Origin: Candidatus Tayloriibacteriota bacterium
GTDB taxonomy: Bacteria > Patescibacteriota > Minisyncoccia > Phycocordibacterales > PALSA-1337
Length of the DNA: 15,029 nt
NCBI GenBank assembly: GCA_003170325.1
Contig: PMZP01000048.1
Span: 1 to 15,029, forward strand
Reading direction: 5' to 3'
Shown here: positions 1-6,957 of the stretch, in pieces
Layout of the letters: every line of letters starts with the position of its first letter
Numbering within the stretch: position 1 is the stretch's first letter
The notes under the pieces: generated by a model
Seen by the model: only the letters and a program-made list of their open reading frames with translations
What the model was told of the DNA's origin: nothing
Database searches by the model: none
Translations under genes and position numbers: made by a program

Positions 1-1
1 C

Positions 2-178
2 TCAAAATCTGGTCATAATGTATTATTTTATTTTAGGTTAGTTCTTACAGAAAAACTCGGTATGAATTTACGAAATGATTTTGCGCATGGGTTCGGTAAG
101 AGAAAATTTTTTGGTAGAAATGCTTCAGATAGATTATTCCATATTTTGATATGGCTATCATTGGTAAAGAAAAAATAA
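2..178 (+). CDS. C-terminal end of a DUF4209 / HEPN-like protein (5' end outside window)
   Basis: This frame is open from the window edge to a TAA at 176-178 and gives 58 residues. The peptide contains the heptad RNDFAHG (residues 24-30 of the fragment), which fits the RNxxxHG motif that characterises the DUF4209 family. It also fits the Rx4H motif, with a polar residue after Arg, of HEPN-type ribonucleases. A hydrophobic helix (FHILIWLSLV) and a Lys-rich tail follow. The stop overlaps the next ATG as TAATG (TAA 176-178, ATG 178-180), so the gene is probably translationally coupled to hsdR and part of the same restriction operon. The family assignment rests on this short C-terminal piece. An RNase or toxin role is inferred from the HEPN-like motif, not shown. 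An unrelated protein with the same motif by chance is possible. Confidence 0.6.
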   Translation, partial: SKSGHNVLFYFRLVLTEKLGMNLRNDFAHGFGKRKFFGRNASDRLFHILIWLSLVKKK

Positions 179-2982
179 TGCCCCACCAATCTGAATCACA
201 ACTTGAAAAGACCTTGATGGAGCAACTGGAACGGTTGGGATTTTCGCCGATCATACTGGAAGACAGCGTGGCGGTGGATACAAACTTGCGCAGGCAACTG
301 GAGAAGTTCAATGGTGTGACTTTTTCTGATACGGAGTTTGCGAGGGTGATGAATCATCTACTGAAAGGGGATAGATTCGAGAAGGCAAAGACTTTGAGGG
401 ATAGGTTTTTACTAGTACGAGATGATGAGACGACGAAGCATATACAATTCTTCAATGTGGAGCAGTGGTGCAAGAATGAGTATCAAGTGACGCATCAGGT
501 GACGCAGAAAGGTAAATATGAGAACCGCTATGATGTGACGTTACTCATCAACGGTCTGCCACTGGTCCAGATAGAGCTGAAGCGCCGTGGGGTGGAAATG
601 AAGGAGGCTTTCAACCAGATCCAGAGATATCACAAGCATTCATTTACTGGAACACTTTTTGAATACATACAGATATTCGTCATTTCTAACGGAGTCAATA
701 CGAAGTATTTTTCCAATAATCCCAAGCAGTCATTTGAGCAGACATTCTATTGGACTGATGTTAAGAATGAAAAGGCTACACAGCTCGAGACATTTGCCGA
801 AGCGTTTCTGGAAAAATGCGCTGTGTCGGAAATGATTGCCGAGCATATTGTCCTTGCCGAATCGAGATCCATACCCATGGTTCTTCGTCCGTATCAGTAC
901 TATGCTGTCAAAGCTATCGAACAACGCGTTCGTGAGTCCAACAAGAATGGCTACATATGGCATACGACTGGTTCCGGAAAAACTCTGACTTCCTACAAAA
1001 CCAGCCAGATACTTTCTCAAATGCCTGAAGTGAAAAAAGTGCTTTTTGTTGTAGACAGGAAAGATCTAGACATTCAGACGACCAAGGAATTCAATTCATT
1101 CTCTGAGGGATCGATAGATGGCACCAATAATACCGGACATTTGGTCAAGCAGCTGGAAGATCGAAATAGAAAGTTGATAGTTACTACCATTCAAAAACTC
1201 GACATTGCCATAGGCCGAGACTCATATCTTAAACATTTCGATTATCTAGCTGATGAAAAGGTAGTGATCATTTTCGATGAGTGCCATCGTAGCCAGTTCG
1301 GACAGACTCACGCTAGGATCAAATCGTTCTTCAAGAAAGCTCAACTATTTGGGTTTACTGGTACGCCCATATTCGCGGAGAATAATGTTGGCGGAGTGAC
1401 AACAAAGGATGTATTCGGCGATTGCCTTCATAAGTACATAATAACTAACGCTATTTCTGACGATAATGTTCTTGGATTTGCTGTGGAATATGTCGGAAAG
1501 TACAAGCAAAAAGACTCGGATGTTATTGATAAGGACATATTCGCGGATGCATTGGTGGAAGGTATAGACAAGAAGGAAGTGCTCGAAAGCGATGATCGCC
1601 TCGATAAAATATCTGATTATGTTCTGGCTGATTGGCGACGCAAGACAAAGGATGGAAAGTTCAATGCTCTATTTGCTGTATCAAACATTGATGTGTTGAA
1701 GAAATATTACACGTTGATTAAACGAAAGAAATCTCGTGGACTCAAAATAGCCACCATTTTTACCTATCAAGCCAATGAAGAGGATAATGCCGACATGCTC
1801 GATGTTGATGTCTTTGCAGGCGAAGGCACGACTGGCAATCAGCACTCCAGAGATTTCCTTGAAGATTGTATTAATGATTACAACGATCTCTATTCAACGA
1901 ATTTTTCGACGGATCGGTTCTATGATTACTACAGAGATTTACAAAAAAGGATCAAGAATAGGGAAGTTGATCTAGTTTTGGTCGTGAACATGTTTCTGAC
2001 TGGTTTTGACAGCGAAAGACTTAATACATTGTATGTGGACAAGAATCTGCGTTACCACGGACTCATTCAGGCCTATTCGCGAACAAACAGACTCCATAAT
2101 TCCGATAAACCTCATGGCAATATTGTCTCATTTAGAAATCTCAAAGAAGCTACCGATAAAGCTCTAGCCTTGTTCGGTGATGAGAATGCCAAGGAAGTGG
2201 TATTCAAGAAGCCATATGAAGAGCAGAAGAAAGAATTTGATAACAAGCTGGCTGAATTACGAGATAAAGTTCCAACCGTTTCCTCTGTCGATGGTCTGAA
2301 AAGTGACGAAGATAGGGCAGTCTTTATCAAGACTTTCCGTGATCTTTTGCGTATCAAATCGTCACTTGAGACATTCGCCGAGTTCAGATTCAAGGATACT
2401 GGTATAACGGAACAGGAGTTCTATGACTATCAGAGCAAATATCTCGACATTTATGAAGAACGAAAGACTCACGAAGTCGGTGACGAATCAATTCTGGATC
2501 AGATTGACTTTGAATTGGAGCTGACCGTTCGAGACATTATTAACTTTGATTACATTATTTTATTGATTGCTGGACTCAAGAATATTGATTCTGATTCTAC
2601 GAGAAAGAAGAAGGCGGAAGAGATTTTGCGAATCTTTGATCATGATGTTCAACTGCGAAAAAAGAAGGATCTCGTCAAGAAGTTCATCGAAGAAAATCTG
2701 CCGATAATTGGAAGGTCTGGAAATGTTGAGAAAGCATTTAGCGAGTTCTGGACTAGTGAGCGTTCTAATGTACTTAAGCAAATATCAAAAGACGAGAATA
2801 TTCCTGTTGAGAAATTTGAAAACATTATAGGAGAATTTATCTACTCCCAGAAATTACCTAGGGGTCAGGATATTATTGACATGATTCCGGAAAAGGAACA
2901 GCCAAAGCTTCTTAAGAGGCAAGGAATTATTGATCGTATAAGAAGTGCGATTCAGAATATTGTTGATGTGTTTGAGTGGTAA
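178..2982 (+). CDS. hsdR: Type I restriction enzyme R (HsdR) subunit
   Basis: This is the motor and nuclease subunit of a type I restriction-modification complex: it translocates and cleaves DNA lacking the cognate methylation, working with HsdM and HsdS (not in the window, presumably upstream). An N-terminal PD-(D/E)xK nuclease is visible as D119 followed by E133-L-K135. The SF2 helicase motifs are Walker A TTGSGKT (263-269), DECH box (367-370), FTGTP motif III (393-397) and motif VI QAYSRTNR (631-638). The C-terminal 250 residues are charged and helical, as in HsdR. At 934 residues the length is normal. ATG 178 was chosen because it overlaps the upstream stop (TAATG) and gives the usual SE-rich HsdR N-terminus; ATG 151, nine codons upstream, lies inside the preceding gene. 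There is no clear Shine-Dalgarno sequence. No inactivating change was seen. Confidence 0.95.
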   Translation: MPHQSESQLEKTLMEQLERLGFSPIILEDSVAVDTNLRRQLEKFNGVTFSDTEFARVMNHLLKGDRFEKAKTLRDRFLLVRDDETTKHIQFFNVEQWCKNEYQVTHQVTQKGKYENRYDVTLLINGLPLVQIELKRRGVEMKEAFNQIQRYHKHSFTGTLFEYIQIFVISNGVNTKYFSNNPKQSFEQTFYWTDVKNEKATQLETFAEAFLEKCAVSEMIAEHIVLAESRSIPMVLRPYQYYAVKAIEQRVRESNKNGYIWHTTGSGKTLTSYKTSQILSQMPEVKKVLFVVDRKDLDIQTTKEFNSFSEGSIDGTNNTGHLVKQLEDRNRKLIVTTIQKLDIAIGRDSYLKHFDYLADEKVVIIFDECHRSQFGQTHARIKSFFKKAQLFGFTGTPIFAENNVGGVTTKDVFGDCLHKYIITNAISDDNVLGFAVEYVGKYKQKDSDVIDKDIFADALVEGIDKKEVLESDDRLDKISDYVLADWRRKTKDGKFNALFAVSNIDVLKKYYTLIKRKKSRGLKIATIFTYQANEEDNADMLDVDVFAGEGTTGNQHSRDFLEDCINDYNDLYSTNFSTDRFYDYYRDLQKRIKNREVDLVLVVNMFLTGFDSERLNTLYVDKNLRYHGLIQAYSRTNRLHNSDKPHGNIVSFRNLKEATDKALALFGDENAKEVVFKKPYEEQKKEFDNKLAELRDKVPTVSSVDGLKSDEDRAVFIKTFRDLLRIKSSLETFAEFRFKDTGITEQEFYDYQSKYLDIYEERKTHEVGDESILDQIDFELELTVRDIINFDYIILLIAGLKNIDSDSTRKKKAEEILRIFDHDVQLRKKKDLVKKFIEENLPIIGRSGNVEKAFSEFWTSERSNVLKQISKDENIPVEKFENIIGEFIYSQKLPRGQDIIDMIPEKEQPKLLKRQGIIDRIRSAIQNIVDVFEW

Positions 2983-2989
2983 TATCGTC

Positions 2990-3283
2990 ATGCCCACCCT
3001 CTCTCCCAATAAGATCACCATCACCAAATTGATTCTCCGCAGACCAGGGGATGATGCAAGCGAGTGGCGGACGACGCTATTCAATTGCGAGTGTCATACA
3101 TTTGATGAAGTGATCGCCCAAATATGCAAGGCGATTGGTTGCTCAAGTCAGACGGCGAGTAGTTTGGCGAATATCGCACACCATACCGGACAAGTGAAAG
3201 TTTGTGACGGCTCGCGAGAATACTGCGAAACGGTTTGCGATATTCTGGGGAGTATTGGATTGCGAGCCTCAGCGACTGATTAA
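2990..3283 (+). CDS. clpS: ClpS-like protease adaptor
   Basis: This 97-residue protein matches the ClpS adaptor family, which binds N-degron substrates and delivers them to ClpA/ClpC-ClpP. The family pattern is visible from residue 26: WRTTLFN at the first strand, HTFDEVI (36-42) at the first helix, AHHTG (63-67) corresponding to the VHxxG segment, and a final IGLRAS strand. In the N-degron pocket, Asn32 and His64 match E. coli N34 and H66, but the usual NDD triplet reads N-C-E (32-34), so Asp35 is replaced by Cys and Asp36 by Glu. ATG 2990 is used because earlier in-frame starts lie inside hsdR, which ends 7 nt upstream. The next gene begins 13 nt downstream, so an operon is likely. No Shine-Dalgarno sequence is seen. 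Binding specificity may differ from classical ClpS. Confidence 0.8.
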   Translation: MPTLSPNKITITKLILRRPGDDASEWRTTLFNCECHTFDEVIAQICKAIGCSSQTASSLANIAHHTGQVKVCDGSREYCETVCDILGSIGLRASATD

Positions 3284-3296
3284 TTATTATAAACGC

Positions 3297-3614
3297 ATGC
3301 CCACCCCACGCTCCAAAATCGTTGTGTATGTGCCGCTCGATCATGCGGAGGCAGTGCGCTTGGCGATAGGCGCGGCGGGTGGTGGAAGGCTGGGCAAGTA
3401 TTCATATTGCAGTTTCTCGGTGCGAGGGGTGGGAAGATTCAAACCGGAGGAAGGGGCGCGGCCGCACATCGGCACGGTAGGGAAGGCGGAGGAAGTGGAA
3501 GAAGAGCGGATCGAGGTTACTTGCGACCAGACGCTGGTTGGGGCGGTGGTGGCGGCCATTAAGAGAGTGCATCCTTATGAGGAGGTAGCGTTGGATGTAT
3601 ATAAACTGGAATAA
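3297..3614 (+). CDS. YqfO / NIF3-insert-like (CutA-fold) small protein
   Basis: This 105-residue protein resembles the stand-alone form of the domain inserted in YqfO-type NIF3 (DUF34) proteins, which has a CutA/PII-like fold. Recognisable parts are KIVVYVPLDHAEAVRLAI at the N-terminus, the GAGGGRLGKYSYCSFSV segment (residues 26-43), FKPEEGARPHIG (49-60), and the C-terminal HPYEEVALDVY. In bacteria such proteins are annotated as NGG1p-interacting factor NIF3-like; the biochemical role is unsettled, with metal or nucleotide binding proposed. ATG 3297 is used because the upstream in-frame ATG at 3204 lies inside the clpS frame and would add residues the family lacks. It sits 13 nt after clpS with no visible Shine-Dalgarno sequence. 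Its last codons are partly repeated about 1 kb downstream (4638-4672). Confidence 0.8.
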   Translation: MPTPRSKIVVYVPLDHAEAVRLAIGAAGGGRLGKYSYCSFSVRGVGRFKPEEGARPHIGTVGKAEEVEEERIEVTCDQTLVGAVVAAIKRVHPYEEVALDVYKLE

Positions 3615-3645
3615 TAAAAAATGCGCGACTGGTTAGAGCCGCGCA
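3614..3645 (-). terminator. Intrinsic terminator of the protease gene
   Basis: Read on the minus strand, a 9-bp stem (3637-3645 with 3622-3630, including one G-U pair that forms only on this strand) with a 6-nt loop is followed by ATTTTTTATT. It lies 23 nt after the protease stop. The plus strand has no T tract after the stem. Confidence 0.8.
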
Positions 3646-3667
3646 CTGTGATTGGTTTGTGCAAATC

Positions 3668-4525
3668 TCACTTCTGTGGACCAACTGGCCCGGAAACAAG
3701 AGTGAGGCCTTTGAGCTCGTTGGTGCCGATCTGTTTTTTGAATATCGTGGCAACTTCAGACAAGCCAGCTTGATCATGGCCCAAACTTCCGTGGATGACA
3801 TAGAGATTTCCGTAGTCATCTACGAACCCAGAGCCGCTTTCCCCGGAAAGAGTCCGACGATTCATGACTATGAAGATCTTCGTGATTTTCGATGATGAAG
3901 TCTCCATTGCCCCTAAAACAGCGACTATTTCGCCAGAAAGGACAGAACGCATACGAGTGACCGGTTTACCATCGACCGCCACATCGAATCGGAACCTTTT
4001 GCCTTGGGACGTGTTGCCGATAAATCGGGAGAAGTTGCGGATCTCCTTCACTGTCGTACCCAGCTTGGCTACGACGATATCGTTGTCTTCGAGCATCGAG
4101 CTCGAGCTCAAGATATCTTCGACGAGCAGGGTGATGTCGGCGCTCATGGGGCGGAGGATCCTAACTCCATACTTTCCGCCATCTGATACTTCGTTGCGGA
4201 ATATGTGCTCTGCAGTTATGAGCTGCGTCCCGTAATTCGTGCCGGTATAGACCGTGCCGGCACAACAGAAGTAAACGGCATCTTTCCGACACTGATAGAT
4301 GAGGGCAGGCGAGAATCCAGGCGCCACATCCGCGTTCGTTGCCAATGAAACCATGTATTCCTCAGTGGCACGGTCGAGGACAGGGATTCGTTCGTGGTAC
4401 ATAGCGCCGATAATGATCGTGGCAAAGACCAGGATTATCGGAAGTAGAAGCAGTACGATTTTGCGCGTGGTCCAGACCGAGGCCGAGCTTTTTTGCTGGG
4501 CCTTCATGCGTGAAGATTGACTCAT
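3668..4525 (-). CDS. Membrane-anchored trypsin-like serine protease
   Basis: The 285-residue product has a short charged N-terminus, one transmembrane helix at about residues 22-42 (signal anchor) and an extracytoplasmic chymotrypsin-fold domain. The catalytic triad is visible as His107 in ITAEHIF (usual TAAHC), Asp149 in DNDIVVAKL, and Ser230 in SGESGSGF (usual GDSGGP), with the FCCAGTVYTG strand ahead of the His. The GESGSG box suggests activity, since all three catalytic residues are present. The start is taken at 4525, not 4537, because a perfect GGAGG (4531-4535) lies 5 nt upstream of it and overlaps the earlier ATG. It is a single-gene unit with its own promoter (4590-4618) and terminator (3614-3645). 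Possible roles are envelope quality control or processing of a surface protein; the substrate is unknown. No PDZ domain is present. Confidence 0.85.
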   Translation of the reverse strand: MSQSSRMKAQQKSSASVWTTRKIVLLLLPIILVFATIIIGAMYHERIPVLDRATEEYMVSLATNADVAPGFSPALIYQCRKDAVYFCCAGTVYTGTNYGTQLITAEHIFRNEVSDGGKYGVRILRPMSADITLLVEDILSSSSMLEDNDIVVAKLGTTVKEIRNFSRFIGNTSQGKRFRFDVAVDGKPVTRMRSVLSGEIVAVLGAMETSSSKITKIFIVMNRRTLSGESGSGFVDDYGNLYVIHGSLGHDQAGLSEVATIFKKQIGTNELKGLTLVSGPVGPQK

Positions 4526-4589
4526 TATTTCCTCCATTTCTATTTTCTTGGTTTGTTCAGGGTTATTTCAATGTTTGAAGCCGATATGC

Positions 4590-4618
4590 ATAGTACACTA
4601 TATGTGAGATAGTGTCAA
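4590..4618 (-). promoter_or_regulatory. Sigma70-type promoter of the protease gene
   Basis: Minus-strand TTGACA (4618-4613), a 17-nt spacer and TACTAT (4595-4590). The start site would fall near 4583, giving a leader of about 58 nt with an AAACCAA box (4554-4548) and GGAGG. Confidence 0.8.
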
Positions 4619-4637
4619 CGGTGGCTTTTGATTCAAT

Positions 4638-4672
4638 GTGGCGTTGGATGTGTATGATTTGGTATAATGAAA
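4638..4672 (+). repeat. Degenerate copy of the 3' end of the YqfO-like gene
   Basis: These 35 nt match 3585-3619 (end of the YqfO-like gene) at 28 of 35 positions. In frame they read VALDVYDLV-stop, against VALDVYKLE-stop in the intact gene. The frame is closed just upstream by a TGA. The two copies are direct repeats that flank the protease transcription unit. The match was found by eye and could be chance. Confidence 0.4.
4660..4668 (+). promoter_or_regulatory. Extended -10 promoter element for the 47-residue gene
   Basis: TGGTATAAT is a consensus extended -10 box (TATAAT at 4663-4668). No convincing -35 lies 17 nt upstream. Transcription would start near 4675, about 78 nt before ATG 4753. 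It lies inside the degenerate gene-end repeat. Confidence 0.5.
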
Positions 4673-4752
4673 GCCTAGAACGCCTCACCAGCCTCTAGCT
4701 TCCCGCCGGTCTTTGAAGGGGAAGGGCTAAGGAGCAATCCGGCCATGGTGTA

Positions 4753-4896
4753 ATGAATTACAAACGCAAAAAACCAGCAAACAGAAAGATTCGTCGCACG
4801 AACGGCCACATTGGCTTTGGTAAAGATCAAATCAGGCAAGTGGTCGACAAAGATTGGCGGGATAGGATAATAGAAGCAGTTAAAAACCAAGAGTGA
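4753..4896 (+). CDS. Small basic hypothetical protein (47 residues)
   Basis: This short frame encodes a basic 47-residue peptide: the first 16 residues (MNYKRKKPANRKIRRT) hold nine Lys/Arg, followed by NGHIGFGKDQIRQVV and an amphipathic tail ending KNQE. I do not recognise the family. Support for it being real: an extended -10 box upstream, and a Rho-independent terminator whose stem begins inside its last codons (4882-4910). A Shine-Dalgarno-like AAGGAG (4729-4734) is too far from ATG 4753 but well placed for ATG 4745, which opens a two-codon frame (ATG GTG TAA) overlapping the real start as TAATG, so re-initiation is possible. The basic N-terminus suggests nucleic-acid or ribosome contact, which is only an inference. 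It could also be a small RNA with a fortuitous frame. Confidence 0.5.
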   Translation: MNYKRKKPANRKIRRTNGHIGFGKDQIRQVVDKDWRDRIIEAVKNQE

Positions 4897-4910
4897 TTCT
4901 CTGGTTTTTT
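4882..4910 (+). terminator. Intrinsic terminator after the 47-residue gene
   Basis: Stem AAAAACCAAGAG / CTCTGGTTTTT (one bulged A) with a TGATT loop that contains the stop codon, ending in a TTTTTT run (4905-4910). Confidence 0.75.
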
Positions 4911-5033
4911 GTTCGCGAACCCGTGAATTTTAGTTGTTTTCGGGACAAATTCACGGGAGATTGGCGGAAAAACGTGAAAAAGCATGTTTTTTAGTGAATT
5001 TTCACGATTATGCGAACAAAAGCGTGAAAGACG
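4911..5033. repeat. Cluster of CGTGAA-type inverted repeats
   Basis: This stretch holds a perfect 10-bp palindrome GTTCGCGAAC (4911-4920). Next is a perfect 11-bp inverted repeat CCCGTGAATTT / AAATTCACGGG (4920-4930 and 4947-4957). An 8-bp inverted repeat CGTGAAAA / TTTTCACG follows (near 4973 and 5007). The last is a small GCGT-GAAAG-ACGC hairpin (near 5022-5034). The core CGTGAA occurs at least five times in alternating orientation. There is no coding frame. Together with the next repeat block it fills the 240-base gap before the helicase gene. Confidence 0.75.
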
Positions 5034-5098
5034 CTTAGTCCAGTTTAGACCCTCAAACTAGACTAAGGATATCTCTTAGTCCAGCGCACTAGACTAAG
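5034..5098. repeat. Two tandem hairpins built from CTTAGTCYAG
   Basis: The first inverted repeat is CTTAGTCCAGTTT / AAACTAGACTAAG (5034-5046 and 5055-5067). The second is CTTAGTCCAG / CTAGACTAAG (5075-5084 and 5089-5098). The ten-base core CTTAGTCYAG thus occurs four times, in the order forward-reverse-forward-reverse. Both stems have the same single C/A mismatch at position 8. The block ends 41 nt before the helicase start, as expected for an operator or a protein-binding array. Confidence 0.8.
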
Positions 5099-5139
5099 GG
5101 TAGTCCGTAGGCGGTTGATTGTGATAGTGTATCAGCATA

Positions 5140-6912
5140 ATGATCAAGAAGGAGACTTTTTCTGCCGCCAAATCACCCCTATCTTGGAGTCCGGAAGCCA
5201 TGGAAGCTCTGCGGATCATGAATGAGACTGGCGAGAATCTATTCTTGACGGGAAGGGCGGGGACGGGGAAGTCGACGTTGCTCACGGAGTTTCGGAAACA
5301 GACTCGGAAGCGGGTGGCGGTGCTGGCTCCGACGGGAGTGGCGGCGGTCAATGTGGGCGGGCAGACGATACATTCATTCTGCGGATTCAAGCCGGACATC
5401 ACATTGAAGAAAGTCAAAAGGCTCGGCGACGACAACAAGAAAGTCAAAGTGCTCCGAAGGCTCGACACCATCATCGTCGATGAGATATCGATGACGCGGG
5501 CGGATATATTGGATTGCTTCGAGAAATTCCTGCGCTTGAATAGGAGGAGCAAGGGCGGAGATCAGGCTGGAAATCCCGGCGGGTCGTCTGGTCGGTCGTC
5601 AGGCGGGTCGTCGTACGGCGATCTGCCATTCGGCGGAATACAGATGATCTTCATTGGCGATCTGTATCAGCTGCCGCCGGTCGTCACCTCTAACGAGAAG
5701 CATGCATTCGAGACTCTATACAAGAGCCCGTATTTCTTCGACGCTAAATCTTTCGATCATGACAGATTCCATTTCATAGAACTGGAAAAAGTCTATCGCC
5801 AGTCGGATGGGAACTTCATAAGGCTCTTGAATTCCATCAGGAACAACAGCGTGGGCGACGCCGAATTCGCGGAATTGAATGTGAGATACGAAGCTGGTGC
5901 CGAGGAAGGCGAATATGGCGGCAAGGAAAATCCCGCGAAAGAAGCTAGAAGAAAAGCGTCTCGGGGCGTGAATGTCGGGATATTAGATTCAAGAAAGGTA
6001 GGGAAAGGAAAAGTTGGAAAAACTACCGAGGGCAAATTCAAAGTATGTCTGACTTCCACCAATGCCAAAGCCACGGAGATAAACGAGGCAAATTTGCGCG
6101 AATTGCTCGGGGACGAGAGCGTATTCACGGCCAGAATAACAGGGAGGTTCGATCGCTCGCACATGCCGACTGATCAGGTGTTGCGACTGAAGGATGGCGC
6201 GCAAGTCATGCTCCTCAACAATGACGCCGAAGGTAGATGGGTGAACGGTACCATGGGAGTCATCGACGAGGTAAACGGGTATGAGGGGATAACGGTGCGG
6301 CTGGAGACCGGCGAAAGCTATGTCGTCACCGAGAATGAATGGGACGTATTCGAGTACCGCGTGGAAAGCGGAGCTCTCAAGACCTCGACGATAGGATCGT
6401 TCAGCCAGTATCCATTGAAGCTGGCTTGGGCTCTGACTATTCACAAAAGCCAGGGCAAGACTTTCGACGAAGTGGTCATAGACCTGGGTCGGGGGACTTT
6501 CGCGCACGGACAGCTCTATGTGGCGCTGTCGAGATGCAGGACGCTCGGCGGCATAACTCTGCGGCAACCGCTCCGGAAGCGGCACGTGATCATGGATTGG
6601 CGGGTGGTGCGCTTCGTGACTGCGCTCCAATACGCCAAGTCGGAAGAGACATGCTCGATAGATGAACGCGTGGGCATCATCGAAAAGGCCATAGCTTCCG
6701 GTTCGGCCCTCTCTATAACCTATCTAAAGAACAACGACGAGAAGTCTCGTCGGGTCATCGAGCCGCAGAAGATCGGCGAGATGGAGTACAAAGGAGCGAA
6801 ATATTTGGGAGTGGAGGCTTTCTGTCGCTTGCGCAGATCGGTCAGAGTCTTCCGGGTGGATAGGATGCTCCAGATAAAGGAGGGTGGTGGTGGATGTTCG
6901 CAACTTGAGTAA
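5140..6912 (+). CDS. PIF1-family DNA helicase with C-terminal WYL domain
   Basis: This 590-residue SF1B helicase unwinds DNA 5'-to-3' in family members. Motifs in order: Walker A GRAGTGKST (38-46), Walker B VDEIS (113-117), GDLYQLPP (173-180), VYRQ (218-221), then THKSQGKT-like TIHKSQGKT (433-441) and YVALSR (460-465) in the 2B/UvrD_C_2-like part. The tail (about 524-582) reads as a WYL domain: ITYLKNNDEKSRRVIEP, then AKYLGVEAFCRLR and VRVFRVDRM. PIF1-WYL fusions are known in bacteria, and the WYL part of one thermophile enzyme binds single-stranded DNA. Two low-complexity insertions are odd: Gly/Ser-rich 135-161 and Lys/Gly/Glu-rich about 250-300. No Shine-Dalgarno precedes ATG 5140; a later Met at residue 21 is an alternative start. 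The repeat arrays immediately upstream may control it. Confidence 0.9.
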   Translation: MIKKETFSAAKSPLSWSPEAMEALRIMNETGENLFLTGRAGTGKSTLLTEFRKQTRKRVAVLAPTGVAAVNVGGQTIHSFCGFKPDITLKKVKRLGDDNKKVKVLRRLDTIIVDEISMTRADILDCFEKFLRLNRRSKGGDQAGNPGGSSGRSSGGSSYGDLPFGGIQMIFIGDLYQLPPVVTSNEKHAFETLYKSPYFFDAKSFDHDRFHFIELEKVYRQSDGNFIRLLNSIRNNSVGDAEFAELNVRYEAGAEEGEYGGKENPAKEARRKASRGVNVGILDSRKVGKGKVGKTTEGKFKVCLTSTNAKATEINEANLRELLGDESVFTARITGRFDRSHMPTDQVLRLKDGAQVMLLNNDAEGRWVNGTMGVIDEVNGYEGITVRLETGESYVVTENEWDVFEYRVESGALKTSTIGSFSQYPLKLAWALTIHKSQGKTFDEVVIDLGRGTFAHGQLYVALSRCRTLGGITLRQPLRKRHVIMDWRVVRFVTALQYAKSEETCSIDERVGIIEKAIASGSALSITYLKNNDEKSRRVIEPQKIGEMEYKGAKYLGVEAFCRLRRSVRVFRVDRMLQIKEGGGGCSQLE

Positions 6913-6913
6913 C

Positions 6914-6937
6914 AAAAAAGGGAACCCGAAGGTTCCC
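6914..6937 (-). terminator. UUCG-loop terminator of the DHH-like gene
   Basis: On the minus strand, GGGAACC-TTCG-GGTTCCC (7-bp stem with a stable UUCG tetraloop) is followed by TTTTTTG, 20 nt after the stop. It also separates this gene from the convergent helicase gene. Confidence 0.85.
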
Positions 6938-6957
6938 GCTGATTATATTTCCTGATC

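Noticed and set aside
151..177. Earlier ATG start for hsdR at 151
   Set aside because: It lies inside the upstream gene, lacks a ribosome site, and the TAATG overlap at 176-180 marks the start at 178.
4897..5139. Chromosomal origin or CRISPR array
   Set aside because: No DnaA boxes of TTATCCACA type were seen, and the repeats are inverted pairs without regularly spaced unique spacers.
5989..6630. A 213-codon minus-strand frame inside the helicase gene
   Set aside because: It is antisense to conserved helicase motifs and has no expression signals.
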